Origin: Trochalopteron elliotii | Lineage: Eukaryota; Chordata; Aves; Passeriformes; Leiothrichidae | DNA: 64,000 bases | Direction of reading: 5' to 3' | NCBI GenBank assembly: GCA_024734555.1 | Contig: JANPWX010000056.1 | Location: 8,964 to 72,963 of the forward strand | Part shown: piece by piece, positions 1 through 13,500 of the stretch | Position numbering within the stretch: the first letter of the stretch is position 1 | Layout of the letters: each line of letters opens with the position of its first letter | Translations under genes and position numbers: made by a program | Notes under the pieces: generated by a model | Told to the model about the DNA's origin: nothing | The model's database searches: none | What the model saw: only the letters and a program-made list of their open reading frames with translations

Positions 1-3000
1 ATAGGGAAGATGGCATTTGTGTGTGTATAAAGGCCTTTGAATTCACAGCTGTCCGAGAGAGCTTTGGGGCTTGCAGCTGGACAGAGATGATCTGGCTCAG
101 ACCTGTGCCCAGAGTGGGGGAACACACCCTGCTGTCGGTGCTTGGGTTGGTCTCGGCAGGCCCAGGCAGGTGCCAAAGCTGCTCTTCACAGCCTTTACAT
201 AAGTCCTGTTTCTTTATTTAAGTATCATGTATTCAGATCTTGTTAACTTACATAATACAGGATTTCATACTACACTTTCATTCAGACTCAATAGTAGGAG
301 GGGACTCCAGAGCGAGATAGATGGGGATTCAAGGACATTGTTGATATAATCCTGGAAATAGTTATCCTATGTTTAGTAAACATTTTTCTGTGGTGTTCTG
401 TCAGTAGTACCTCTATAGCCCCTCTGAGTAATATGATTCAGATGTGGGCCCAGATTTGTTCTTCAGGACCTACCTTTCACCCAAGATGGGTGGGACTCCC
501 CCTGGCTGCCCTTACTGCTCCTTACTTGAGCTGTGCATTCAGAGATCTACAGCTGATTTGGGTTTATGACAGTGGTGAGAAGGGCTGCACTTCAGTTTGC
601 AAGACACAGAAGCAAAAGAGACAAGGGTAGTAACAGGGATGACTTCAAGGCATGCTCCAGTTTCTTCTGCCACACTGCAGAGAAAAGGTGAGAGCAGAGA
701 AATGGAGAGTAGGGAAACACAGCAGTGGCTCACAGGGTCGTTCAGAGAATAAAAGAAGACTTGAATACCCTGAGAATATACAGTCTCACAGCTTCTCAGG
801 CAGGAATCCTGCAAAGATGTGCCTGGATTGATTTGTTGTATTGTTTACTTGTTTTTAATTTTCTGCTCTCTTGATAACTAAAAGTTCCAATCCATCTTTT
901 TTTGATGTTTGTTTTGTTTTTTGTTTTTTCTTGTCTATGGAAATCTTATCTGTGGAAATCTAGACTCTCACCTCAGCTTTTTTTTGTGTAATCCACATCA
1001 TGACTGCCACTGTAATTTACTTACCAGACAACAAAAATCCCTATGCACTTTGCCCCTCTGGAACCTGTGCCAGCTGTGTCATGCTCGTTATGTGCCCATG
1101 AGATGTGACAAGGAGCAGCTGTAGCTGATGTCAAAGGACTGCAAGGAGGGGTGGGGGAATCAATTCTTCATTCCGTGGTAAGAAGGGAAACAAGTGCTGA
1201 GATGGGTTTACACTATTTCTGTTGCTGTGGGTTTATGGCACAGTGTAATACAATTATCTACAAGCAGGAAATCAGCAGACTGCTAAAAAATGGCAGCAGA
1301 GGGCTGAATAAGCTACCCCTAGTGCTGAAGGGCAATGGATTTAATTTGTCCCTGAGTTGGTAGGGATCTCATTCCATGATAAAGTAAATAAACAAATTGC
1401 AGGTAAAATAAATCTGTACTCATCTGTGTTGAGACAATCTGACTGATGAGGTGTCTGGATGTTGTGTGCATAAGAATCTCTAACCAAATACTGAATTCTA
1501 ATTGACTTTCACAAGTCAATTCATACTGGATTTCACAAAGGCAGTTGTCAATGCTCTCTGGTTGAACAGCTTATTGAATTAGGAGAAAGCCACTCACTAT
1601 TCTGAGCAGACTGCATTCTGAAAGTACAGGTGAAACAGCTGAAAAATCCCATCAAATATGATTTAGCAGGGAAAGGATTTATAAAAATTCCATTGTAAAT
1701 AGAAGCATATTGTTCTGATCTTACTTCCATTGTTCTGTGAAATTAGGATGACTTTTATAAATAATGAACAAATGAATTTTTGTTTATTGAACATAGGAAA
1801 TTATTTTTTCTTTACAGATGGCCTCATAGATTAAATACTGTTTATATGTTTCAGAAAACTGTGGGAGAGCTGTGGAGAGTTCTGTTTAAATCACCCCAAG
1901 TGGTTTATAAATCACTTCTAAATTGTTTAAATCATCTCCAGCTCATAAGATAGGAAACTCTTTTTGTTAGAGAAGCAGCTATGTCTTTTCATACTTGAAA
2001 TATCTGATGCTTTGAATAATACATGACATTTGAATGCTTATTTTGCACTTGAGACCCAGATAATCTACTAATCTTTGGGGATATTGGGGCTTGACATCCA
2101 GCTCAGCAGCTTGCTTTTTGCAGTAACCAGCTCCAAGTGACTTAAAGAATATCACCTGTGAGGGTCACTTCTAAATCTTCCTGTCTCCAAAGTTAAATTA
2201 TTTAAACAAATACTATAGGTTTGCAATAAGATCAAAAATGTATGTTTAAAGAAGCTTTCAAAACGGCTTAGTGAGATGTAAATTGACTGTGATTGAGTGG
2301 AAATGAAAGTAGGTGTTATGATGGTACCTTTTGGCTAAGCATGAGCCTGTTGTTACTCAGGAATGACAGACTTCATTGTCAGGAAAAAAAGAGATTCCAC
2401 AGAGCAAGGAGTTTCTAACAGTGCAAACCAGCACCATTCATTTTACAAGTCAGCACAGCCTTCAATCATGTTTCTGAGTTTCACATTGGATGCTCTCATT
2501 ACCGTTTTCTTTTCACTGACTCATCTGGAAAATGTGGAGATCCCAAGCAGTTTACACCAACTAATCCCTCGGGCTAGGGAATACAGCACAGAACAATGCA
2601 CATCACAGAGCCCCTTAATCCTTTTATGATATCCATCTTTAGTGTGCATTATTATGGCACACAAGGAACCTGCCTGCAGAGTAGTCACGCATACAGAGCA
2701 CATGTCACCAGTTGCTCAAAAGTGGGCCTGTGGGTATTTCAGGCTGAGTGGGCGGCTGTTTTATTTATCACATGGATATGACAACTCTCTTCATGTAGTA
2801 GGTGAATGCAGTAGCTGCTGTTCCACCACCAGCATTTGTTTAATGTAGTCAAAGGAAAAATATTTTTTTTAGATTATTTGTTTTTATGTATTCTGCTCCG
2901 TGTCGTGATGGATTCTGAAAGCCATGGTGACTTTTTCAACTGTTTTCTTTGAGGAGGTCTAATAGCATGGTTAGCACAGTTGAGTTATTTCACCATGTAA

Positions 3001-3434
3001 GAAATTTCACTCAATTTTTCTGCTTTCCACATTCATGAATTTATTTTCATCAGGTACTAGCTTGCTGTCCAGCAAACCAGTCTCATTCCATATTGATTTG
3101 TGATGAGGCAAAAGGACAAAAGAAAACAAAAAGAATAGGAAAAAAGTAGCCAAAAAAAGAGAAGCCCTTGACCTCCTTCCTTTATGTGGCAGCCTGGTTT
3201 GGCTGGACGATAAGTGTTGTAATATATATGAAAGTAATTCCTCTAACAGAAGCAGTATAAATTTATTTCTAGCCCCTCTTGTTGTAGTGTTTGTTTAGTA
3301 GATTTGGATAGCTAACACATTGTGACAGGAGTCATGTTTCAGCAGAAGACAGTTTTCAGTTGAAAACCCCACGTGAGCAATAGCTGGTTGAAAACCAAAC
3401 AAGCAGAAAGTTTGTTTGCCCACCCTCTCTTCAG
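1..3434. other. AT-rich unique non-coding sequence
   Basis: I see no gene here. Open frames are short (at most about 90 codons), overlap on both strands and match no family I recognise. A strong splice-acceptor-like site (pyrimidine tract then CAG) ends at 1817, and a 47-codon frame follows it, but I see no good donor. A purine-rich, A-rich patch lies near 3110-3170. No interspersed repeat could be named. Confidence 0.55.
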
Positions 3435-3728
3435 TGCCTCGCTCCTGCTACGCTCCAGGCTCCAATATTCAGACCATGCCTCTGTTCAGAATGGTTTGAG
3501 CTTGTGCTGTGCCTGTTTACACACTGTTAGTACAACACTCACACTCTGCCAAGGTTGGGTGATTTTCAACACTGCTGATACTGCAATGCTCCTCAAAATA
3601 AAGGTTCTGATCATACGAGCTACTGAAATGTTCAGATTGTCACAGCTATTGAGGGCAGCTGTGTTACGCCATGTCAGAAACGTGTTTAACACACTTGAGG
3701 GCTTGCAACAGGCACCATTTGGATTCAT
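3435..3728 (+). other. exon-like segment, coding status unknown
   Basis: This is a 294-bp segment bounded on the left by a long pyrimidine tract ending in TTCAG (AG at 3433-3434) and on the right by a full GTAAGT donor (GT at 3729-3730). One plus-strand frame is open across the whole segment, part of an open run from 3373 to 3732 whose stop codon lies inside the donor. The predicted peptide has no motif I recognise and is rich in Leu, Cys, Thr and Arg. The segment keeps several CpG dinucleotides (about 3440-3455, 3616, 3668, 3681) in AT-rich surroundings. The minus strand is also open for 80 codons (3486-3728), which weakens the coding argument. It could be a lncRNA exon, an old pseudogene piece or chance. 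Confidence 0.2.
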
Positions 3729-3730
3729 GT

Positions 3731-5122
3731 AAGTTTGTAATATGATAACAGATCACTATGATGTAAGAAGAGAAATTGCCAGATAACCTTGCTATAATTG
3801 CAAGCAGCTTATGTGCAGAAAGTCTAACGTGGAGAGCAAAAGATGATTTAGAAGAAAAATTATAGGAGCATTCAGCTCTTTACTTTTCATCTTCTGATTC
3901 ATGTGCTTACATTTGTCTTATCATGAAATGCTGTCCATCAAAAACAGTTTTCCAGACAGGATTTCCTAAGATGTTGATTTTTAAATCAGATACAAATTTG
4001 CACAAGATCACTCTGACTCAGCTTTGAATCTGACCTAAAAGTATTTCTTGTCATATGGAAGCAAATTATGGTGGAGCAGTAAAACAGCAGAAGCATTGCT
4101 GAGAAACGTTGGTGCTATTCTTGGCACTGGGATGCTGCTGAATCTTACAAAAAACTGACAGATCAGAAACTGGTGACTAAAAGAAAATAGGAAACAGTAG
4201 CTTAGATTGTCTGTATTTATTGCCTGGATTGTAAAAAAAACAAGGTAGTTTTGGCCATCTTTTCTCACACAGAAGCATAACCACTACTACAAACCCTGCC
4301 ATCTTCAAGGCATATATGTACAGATACTAAGATCTACCAGATGAAGTTGCTTTAGCATGTAATAGTCTAATTTTAAAAGTGAGATTTAAAAGTTAGTATT
4401 CCCTTCCATTCAAATAATCACCTGGAAATCCTAGCTTTTTTTAATATATATATACTTTTATGTACACTCTGTTTATTTTTGCTCTCCATAGAAGGAAAGA
4501 CAAGAAAGGTGGGGACATCAGCCTAGAATTGGAAATGCTTTGCATTATCTGGTAATCTCATATGCATTATATGAAAGCACTATAGCAATCCATCAATACT
4601 GAAAGATCTGCAAACATTTCAAAGATGACAACTTGTATTCCAGTACAAAGTATATTCCCAAGTGCAGCTCATGTCCAGAAGATATCAAAAAGGTGTTGTG
4701 GTTTGTCTTTGGGTTTTGGGGTTTTTTTTGAAATTACATTACATTATTCATAGACTAGAATAATGATTGTTTGGGGAGGAGATGGTTGAGGTTTTGCTCC
4801 TTGGGGACTGAATAAAACCTCTGAGGATGGCCAAGAAAAACAATAACAACAACTAATCTGAAGTGATTTGAACTCTGGAGAATATTTTTTCCCTTCTACA
4901 TCCTCTCCTCTTTGGTACGGGTTTGGTAGAGCTGCTCACAGAGAAGGTTAAAAGTTTATTGCTTTGGAGAGGGATACAGTAGTTTCAAAGTCCTGGAACA
5001 TTAACGTGCTGAATCTACCAATCTTCCTATGTATGAAGTCAGGATCTTAAGAAAGATGGACCTGCTGGAGAAAAAAAAAGAAAAGGAACTGTTATTTTAT
5101 GGTTTTCTACCCTTGTTATCAG
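3731..5122. other. AT-rich unique non-coding sequence
   Basis: No gene or named repeat is visible. There is a short TA-alternating stretch around 4443-4454 and scattered T runs. A strong polypyrimidine acceptor ends at 5122. Confidence 0.5.
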
Positions 5123-5250
5123 GCAAAGCCCAAACACCTCTGCCACTGAACTGTACATCAGGACAAACCCGACAGCAAATATGTGACATTCTCACTCATG
5201 AAACTGGAATACCAGAATGCAAAGAGTGCCTTGCAGATAAACTGGCCTAG
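5123..5250 (+). other. possible 3'-terminal coding exon, unrecognised
   Basis: A pyrimidine-rich tract ending in CAG (AG at 5121-5122) precedes a frame that reads two bases and then 41 codons to a TAG at 5248-5250. The predicted tail is polar and protein-like, with one CxxC pair near the end (ECKEC) and a charged C-terminus. The frame is also open upstream to an ATG at 5029, so the acceptor is not required to explain it. I recognise no protein family. No AATAAA signal lies just downstream; the first 100 bases after the stop are AT-rich. Chance is a real alternative. Confidence 0.17.
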
Positions 5251-7893
5251 TTTATCTGTACAAAGAAAATGAATTTATTAGGTTCACATTACACCACCTG
5301 GAATTTTCAGAGCACCATCTGTTTTTAAGCAAACAATTGCAATTCATAAAGTAGTGTACCTACAGTGATTTACAGAGAACAGTTCAGAACTTTATCCCCA
5401 AGTATGATGACAGAAAATTACATACTCTTCTAAATCAATGCTTCCCAGAGACTCAGGATCAATGCAGATGTCCTTTTTCATTCTTTAGTATTGTATCTAT
5501 TCTTAAATTGGATTGGATTAAATAATATTTGATAGCTAATACAATGCATATCTTTTATCTCAATTTGACTAAACAACATTTGAAATGCTCCTAAAGCAAT
5601 GTTTCTTCATTTGAATCTTCAGGTACACAGCTGGATATTCAACTGAATTTCTGTTTCCTCTTTGTCCTGCTACTACCTTTGGTGAAATTTATTTAGATGT
5701 GTGAAAATGGAAGACTGACATGGAATTAATTCAGAACAAAATTAGGGAGGAAAGTGGGAAATAACATGTTAAGTGTCTCCAATAACTTTTTCTCCTCTTG
5801 GTACATAAAAAAGAAAAAACTCAGAGGCACAGAAAGTAAAAGAAAGTTTTTCACTGACAACTGAACTAACCCTTAAGGAATCAGGATGGTATCAACATTT
5901 CATCAGGTCCCCTCTAGTATAACTTTCAGAGCCTTTCTAGCATAGCTTTGATACTACTGGTATAATGACAAGCTCTAGTGTAGAAATAGTCCTCTTCTTT
6001 TCATGCCTGTTAACATAAATCCAAAAGATGTGGTGTTCTGACTGTGTGTCCTCCTGTTTAACTACTTCAAAAAATAATCTACCTCAGTTTTTCCATCAGC
6101 AGCAGGTGCTTCAGATCCCAGAGATTTTTGTGTTGTGCATGGTGGAAGAAATAATCCAACCAAATACAGGTGGCTTGGTTTTATTCTGCAGTGGTAGTCA
6201 GCAGATATATTATCCCTGTTACTATTGTAAGAGATTCTGAAAGGTGGAATATCGGAAGATATTCTGAGGTTCTGAATCAAAAATTTGATCTAAAGCTATT
6301 GTAAAATTAACTTGAACTTGTATCTCAGTTCTAGTAAGTAGGTTTTGAGACAATGGTTTTGTGCAAATACTTGTGATATTTCAGAAGTTACACAGATATT
6401 TTGCCAGTTATAAATCTGAAAATGATTGGATTTCAGGGGGAGGAAAGTATGTGATAAGGTGAGTTAAGTAGCAGTTTCATTTATGGTGTAGTTAAGCTGA
6501 GATTATCAGGATTTATGACCCTTGTTGGAAGGGTCTGAATAGTTTTCATGGAAACTATATAATTTTGGTGTGCATTTAAAGTTCAGGCCACTCTCAATTC
6601 TTCACTTCTTTTTAATGCAATATTCCAGCCTTTCGTTCTTATGACAACTGCCACCAAAATCAAAATCAATTATTTAGGAACAAACACTTGTTGGTGTGGT
6701 TGTGACTGGAGAAAGAATTTAAAAAATTCACATCCATCACAGGTTGCTAGTATGACTTGAAGGAGGAAGGGCAAACTCATGGGAGGCAAAAAAGTCCATG
6801 AGTCTTTTTCCATATGGCTCTCTGCAGTGGAAGTCTAACAAGCCTAAGGTCCAGTGGTTTGGAGAATTGTGCCATGGTCAAAAATATGGTTTGAGATACA
6901 CTGATTTAGTTCTTCTCTCTGCATTTCTCTGTGGACATCTGAATTACAGAGCCATGCAAGGAACTGGACAAATCATCACGAGGAGCTTGGAGCTGGCTCC
7001 AGAGCTGTGGCAGAAGTGATGTTTCATTCCATCTTACTCTGAGCACCTAATTCTTCTGTGCTCTCCCACAAACAGAAGTTACCCTCCAGCAAGATTTTTG
7101 GTTAGTCCCTTGGTATCAGCAGGCTTCAGAATACCCCAGCCATTACTTTCTCTTCTGCAATAGGATTTCTTCCACAATTTGCTGGGAAAGTTGTAAAGTG
7201 CTGCTATTTCTTTACATTATTTCAGTATTAACCTGCAAAGGAGGATGCACCATTAACTGGCCAAATGGAACTTAGATCCTTTCAGGCTATTAGGATAAAT
7301 GATTTTTAACCCTAGACACTAAAGCCTGCCTATAAATTTAGCAATATAATTTAAAATACCTTTTTGATATTTGCAGCTTAGGCGGGATAGTTTAGTAGCA
7401 GTTTTAGATGATAATTGCAAAGTTAAAATCTCAGTAAAAAATTACTACGAGAACAGATGTCCTAAGGGTGTAACAGACTTCTGATTCCAGTGTGATCCAA
7501 AAAAGGGTGAAGGTGTGAAACTAAAAGGCAGCTGGAGAAGTTTGAGAAGGAAAAAAAGGAAGCAATCACCAATCTTTGCAGAACCTGTTAAGCAATAATT
7601 AGCAGGAGCTCAAATAACATGCTCTCCCCAAGTGATTTGTTCATTCATGGCCACTGAGATTTAAAACTGATACCCACAATTGCTACCAGCATGCTCAACG
7701 TGTACTTTTCAATAGTGTTCTAGTACTGGCATATTTCTAGCATCAGTTGACAAGTAGATTCACGTGAGACAGAGTTGGAAAGAGCATCTGTCCCTTGCTG
7801 AAGAGTTCAGCACTTTTATATGTAACTGTTTAAAGCTGAGAGGTAAAGAGTAGCTAAGGTTATTGAAGAAACTTGCTGTCTTTTTCCCCACAG
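5251..7893. other. AT-rich unique non-coding sequence
   Basis: No gene is visible. Open frames at 6028-6240 and 6798-7019 are 70 to 73 codons long, low in CpG and unlike any family I know. No named interspersed repeat was found. Confidence 0.5.
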
Positions 7894-7980
7894 GGAACAT
7901 TCAAACATGACAACTTAGAGCATCAGCCTCTGGTTCAAATCTTTTGGGGAGTGGCATTTGCTCAAAACTTGAAGGAATAG
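7894..7980 (+). other. possible 3'-terminal exon with downstream poly(A) signal
   Basis: One of the best acceptor-like sequences in the window, a long T/C tract ending in CCCCACAG, has its AG at 7892-7893. It is followed by a frame open for 28 codons to TAG at 7978-7980. A canonical AATAAA lies at 8159-8164, about 180 bases after the stop, so a terminal exon of roughly 290 bases is conceivable. The peptide has no motif I recognise. Both signals are common by chance in AT-rich vertebrate DNA. Confidence 0.15.
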
Positions 7981-10900
7981 AGAATAATGACAAAAAAAAA
8001 ATATATATGCAATATGGCAACTAAAATGCCAAAGATTCATAACTTGAAAAATGAAATGTTCTGATGCACATACATACTACAGTTAAAATTCCTTGAACAA
8101 TTTAAGATACATTTAGATTCTGTCTGACTTGTTTCTTACCATCAATGTTAAAATACCTAATAAAAAACCCAAAACAAACCACAGACATACATTCAATTCT
8201 GTGTTGGTTTTCCTACAGTTGGGAGCCCCTCTGACTGCTTTTCATCATTACATATGAGATTATGAACTAATTCAGAGTGCTGAAGAATATAATGTTAAGT
8301 GTGCCACTCACAAGCAGTGATTTGAGAAATAAAACAAATATTTAGAGTTCAAACCAAGCAAGGACTCAAAATACTAAGAAAAAATAGATTATTTCATTCA
8401 ACTTTCACCATTATGTATATCATTCTGAAAGGATGACTTAACAGGTATAAATCAGCAAAGCTGCTCCAATTTCAATATCTGATCTTTGAGGAGCAGTCTG
8501 GGAAATTTCAGTTAGAGACAAGACTCTGGGGAAAAAGCAATAATAAGAAAAGGCCTGGGGTGAACTGTAATAGTGACCCAATGATCTGAAGATGGAACCC
8601 TCACAAATTGTTGAGATTTTTGTTTAAGTCAGACTTATTGACCAGGGTTCATTAAATGCTATATTGTCCCAAGGAGAAGGTTGCTCATGCATAAAAGCAT
8701 TTCTGTTAATGGTATAAGCCTATTAAAAAAAGAAAAAAAAGCCCTGCAAATAAAAAAAAAAGCATGCTTCTGTGGTTTAGAGTTAATCGAGCTTTTCCAG
8801 GGGGAAATTCAGAACAGGACTTTATAGAATGACTAAAGACACCTGAATTCTCTTTGCTCACGTCCTGTGGAAGCTCTAGGGATTCATAAGAAGTGAAATG
8901 GTAGGTGATGGCAGTAGAGCTGGGTGAAGTCTCCAGCAGTGTCTCCAGTGGAGGGTGAGTGTAACCCATCTTTGTAGTAAGATCATTTTTGGGGGACAGG
9001 TGTTTACATGTTGTTGAAAATACCCTTCACATTCTGTTTTTTAACCGTTGTTAGTCATTAGTTTTAATTTCTCAAAGCAAAAGACTTCTTGGCTATCAAT
9101 AAAAATCGTTAAAATTCTGAATTACTTTTTTTTCTCTTTTTTTTTGTCCTAGTTTTTCTTTGGTCATAATTGAATATCTAATTTCTTACTCGAGACATTA
9201 AACTGTTGTGAACTAAGGCAGGTAAATGAGAGCTCCTGCTTGCTCCTGTCCCATGGGTGTGTTGATGCAGCAGCCCTGCTATGTCTGCATGCTCCATGGG
9301 CTTTAGGCTCTTCTTTCTCTCTCCTCGTACACCACAAAGCTGTAGAAGACCAAGGTTAAGGCAATTAAACATCCTAATACACTGAGTTTCTTCCCTCATC
9401 AAAGTATAAACACATTTTGCACAGAGCTGAAATTTTGTATTTACCTGGTGTCTTTTTAATCGAAGAGAAACTTATTTAATTACATGGACTACTTTGGTCA
9501 TGTGTTTTTTGCTTGCTTGTTTGTCTGTTTGGGTTTTTTTTTTTTTGTGACAACATATCTTCTCTCCAATATTTGCAAACCATGCCAAGGTTTTCAGAGT
9601 TATGCTGATCCCTGTTTAGGAGACCTTTTCATAAAGGCAAGAAGCAGTAGCAGTAAACAGTTTTACAAAACTACATTTACAGGAAACATTTTATAGGATT
9701 CTAAAATTAAACTTGATTGAGGGCATTTGTTAAAGAGCTAAACAAATTAGAAGGACTTAATAGAATATTTTAAGCACTTTAAAAGGAAGAAAACAGATCT
9801 TTCCCCTTGTACAGTTATCTTGAAAAGCCTTTTAAATAAATAACGCTATGACACTTGATATAATTAGATTCAAAACCTATCATGAAATGGTATCCATTTA
9901 AGGGCTTCTATTTAACAAACTATCAGGGCTTTGGATTAGGGGAAGAAGAGAATTCTGATGAACAATTAAACAAATGTCATCTCTTTACTCGATCCACTTT
10001 TATTTGTTTAGTGAAGAAAAACATTAATGGAAATGCAGATACATTAGGACATTATGATAACTAGTACATTAATAATGCAAATAGCTTAAGAAGGTTAATT
10101 ACTTCTCAAATGAGTAGTTACTGTGTAATGTTCTTAATGTTCTTCCTTTGCAAAATACACCAACTCATTCAAAGATAAAAGCAATTCTTTTTTTTTTTTT
10201 TGTCTGCAGCTACTATTGAAATATACATAAGCATTTTGACCTGTTGGGATTGAAGACAATTATCAGTCAGCAATTATAGGATGAAGTCCAGCTTCAAGGA
10301 TCAGGAATGCATTATCAGTGAAAAATCTTTAGTCTTTATACAACATCAAAACCAGACAATTATTTTTGTGACTGCTAAAATGTGCCTTTCCCCAAAAGGC
10401 CAAAACTGAGCACCACAAGCACCACATTTGAATTTCAGATGATTATTGCTGCTCTTGAAGACAATTATACCACAATAACTGCTCCCTTGGTCTGCATGAA
10501 TGCATTCTTTCAGTTGTTTTAATATTGTTTGAGATCCAGCATATGAAGTCAACTGTCCCTGTTAGATTCAGATAACTGAGTTGATTTTTCTGGTTTAAAC
10601 TGAAGTGTGACTGTGATTTCAACATATCTACTCTTCCATTAGTTACCGACAATAAGAAAAATATTTCAGTGTATCCTGCCACAGAGCAGAGCAAAAGTCA
10701 AGTTCTGTTGCATTTGATGGAGCAAGTCATAAAATGAAATGATATGCAAGTTTCAAAAGGAAGCCCACTTCAAGAATTGTTATTTACTCTTAGGTTTGTA
10801 ATAACTGCTTTTGGCTTCAACCTCTAATAAATTTTCTAAGATTTCTTCCTAAGCCACAAGCAGAAAGAAGCCATCCAATACTTCAAACATGAGGGAAGCT

Positions 10901-13500
10901 AACTTCTGTAAAGTGTTGTGGTAGAAACCAAGATCACACTGCTCCTTGCAGTTACTAATCAAATGTGGGATGGAGAAATCTCCCATGCAAGCTGTGTCTG
11001 TTGTCCTTTTAGGGAGGGTGTTCTTGCAAATTAGTGTTCTTCCTGTAGTCCTTGCTGTATATTCCTAGTTATTTTCTCCATGGAAATCTCAGTTTTCCTT
11101 GTTTGGGTCCACCCATCAGTTAAGTTTGCAAGCAGTGCCACTGAAGTGACATATTTAGGTATTTTCCAGCACAGTCTCATGCTCCAGTAAACAGGTACGA
11201 GGTGGGCTCTTGATGAGCACTGAGCTCTTCAATCTCCTCAAGACCTTTCACCACTCAGGGCTGATGACAGCAGTAAATTAACAAACTCCACTCAGAGGTG
11301 CAACCCAACGCTACAAAAGGTGAAATCTAGCTCTGAAACACTTCCAAGTAATTATAAATACTGCATTACCTCAACTTCGGGGTTAGGATCTTTGTTAAAA
11401 TGTATAGAGTTATTGACATCTGTGCAGGGTTGGGAATGCTCTACGTGCTGGTTCAGTACCTTGGAAAACAGGGGTTTGGTTCCCTTCAGCACTTGAGAAA
11501 AACGTGCACAATGAATGTCGATATTCAGCACTAACAAAAAAATTAGCCCCGAGCATTGCTGTACTTAATAGCAGCTGTTAATATAACGACCTTCATGGAT
11601 CAGTTCAAATTACACATTCTTATGCATTTTTCTATGAAGATTTTTTCCACAGTTTTAAATTGTAGATCCTAAAATTTCCTGCATTCTGCTAACAATATGC
11701 ATTTTGTGCATTTTCCTAATATTGACATATCTAAATCTGACTTTCTATGGCTCCAATGATTTAAAAAGACCCATATTTTCTGCTATGGTGTCAAATATTT
11801 ATAAATATCCCCTTCATTTTTCATACCAGGTCTTACTGTCATGCCTTCATTCCTTTTTGCAGAGAATTTCAGTCCCTGTGTTTGAATATTGCATTGAAGA
11901 AGATATTTTTGCAATTTGATAATGAATTATTATGGTGTAACAGAATCCATTAGATCTCCCTAAGTCTCCCTAAGTCTGAGCTGTTGGCTGCTCTCTTTTT
12001 GCTGTCAAATATCAGAAAGTTCTTACATATGGGAAAAAATGTGAGGTTTGAAAGATGACTGTGCTTGCAAAGTGAAGTTTCCTGTTTTGTTTCTCTAGCT
12101 ACAGGGTGATAAAACCATACTGGAAAGATCAGATAACAATGACTCACCTAAGAGGAAGATTTTTGTTCACACTTTTTGTGTGAAAAAAACTCTGCAAAAG
12201 CAATCCTTCGGAAGTAAAAAATATGTATGTGAAAACAAAATTTTTACCACATTGGGTCATTTTCTTTTCATCTTAGGGTTAACTAACACTGGCACTGTAA
12301 TCACCAGATAAACTGAAACAGTAGGATTTTGTGATACTGATATGAAATGTGAACACGGCCCCCTCTCTCCATGACCATGTCTCCATTTAGGACTTTCTAG
12401 TCACTATTAAACATTTCCAAAGATATCTTGCTAGGCTTCAGATTTGTAGCTTTTCAACAGAAAAAAAGCAACGTAGTAATACTGGTGACTATTTCTGGAT
12501 ACAGCTCAAAGATGTTTTTAATAGGTGTAAATTCTACTCATACTTTTTTTGTGGGTTTTAAATATTAAATGAAAGAAAAACGGTCATTATTAACACGACA
12601 CGTTGGAAAGAAAATGACTTCATAAATATTTTTGCTATTACTTAGTTATAGCATTCTATTTGTATTCCCTGTGGAAGCAGTATTAACATTGAGCATAATT
12701 TTTGAGCCCCAGAACATATGGAGCAGAGATAAGGCTGCAGTCCCAGGAGCTGCTGCATTGCTCCACCGTACATCACCCTGAAGAATTCTGACCATTTATA
12801 TCCTGCTTTTACCAGTTACTGTAAGCAAGGGCAGCTAACTTGGCCTTACTGGAACTGAGCAACAGACCCATCTCTCATATTATAAGATTAACCTGCCTCA
12901 CAATCCAGTGATAAATGTGCTGCAATTTCTTTGTACATTATTTATTTAGTATGTTTCTACTAAAAATTTTGCTACTGAATTTCTAAAATTTTCTTTTAAA
13001 ATTTATGTACGTGTATCTATCAGGATAGGGGAAATAACACTTGAACAGTCTGTTGTAGATGAAAAAGTAAAAAGCTTTTTGATTTTTGCTTTCTCATTCC
13101 AGGAAAAATGAAAAAAAGCAAACAGCATACCTTGAAAACACTTTTTCAGTAACTATAAAAATTTTAATAAAGAAATCCAGATTTTATTTTTTTTAATACA
13201 AGATAGTTTCTTGTATTAAATAGGTAGTTTATTCAAATCTGCCTTAGGTCACAGGAAGCTCAGGAACTATTGATTGGATCAGCTGTTGCCTTCATTGTTC
13301 GCTGTTCAATATGAGCTCTTCATTTTCTGAAGTTGGTCACCGAGGTCATCTGATGCCATTTATAAACCTATCAGCAGAACACCCACAGTTTCAGAGGTTT
13401 TGTGCATTTCTGCAATGAAAACTCATTTGAAATCTACACAAAGTTGCCTAATTTCTTTTCCCAATCCTAAGCGTTTGGATCCTGTTTTAAACACTTTTGT
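7981..13500. other. AT-rich unique non-coding sequence with homopolymer runs
   Basis: No gene is visible. T runs of 13-14 bases occur at 9534-9546 and 10188-10201. A 10-bp unit (TCTCCCTAAG) is directly repeated twice at 11955-11974. A perfect 7-bp hairpin with a T5 loop lies at 12166-12184. A strong acceptor-like tract ends at about 11861 but only an 18-codon frame follows it. No CR1 or other transposon similarity was seen. Confidence 0.5.

Noticed and set aside
1818..1960. Strong acceptor followed by a 47-codon open frame
   Set aside because: No adequate donor or poly(A) signal follows, and the peptide is unrecognised; treated as chance.
7932..7945. GGTTCAAATCT, resembling a tRNA T-arm
   Set aside because: No matching acceptor stem, anticodon arm or D-arm sits at the required distances.
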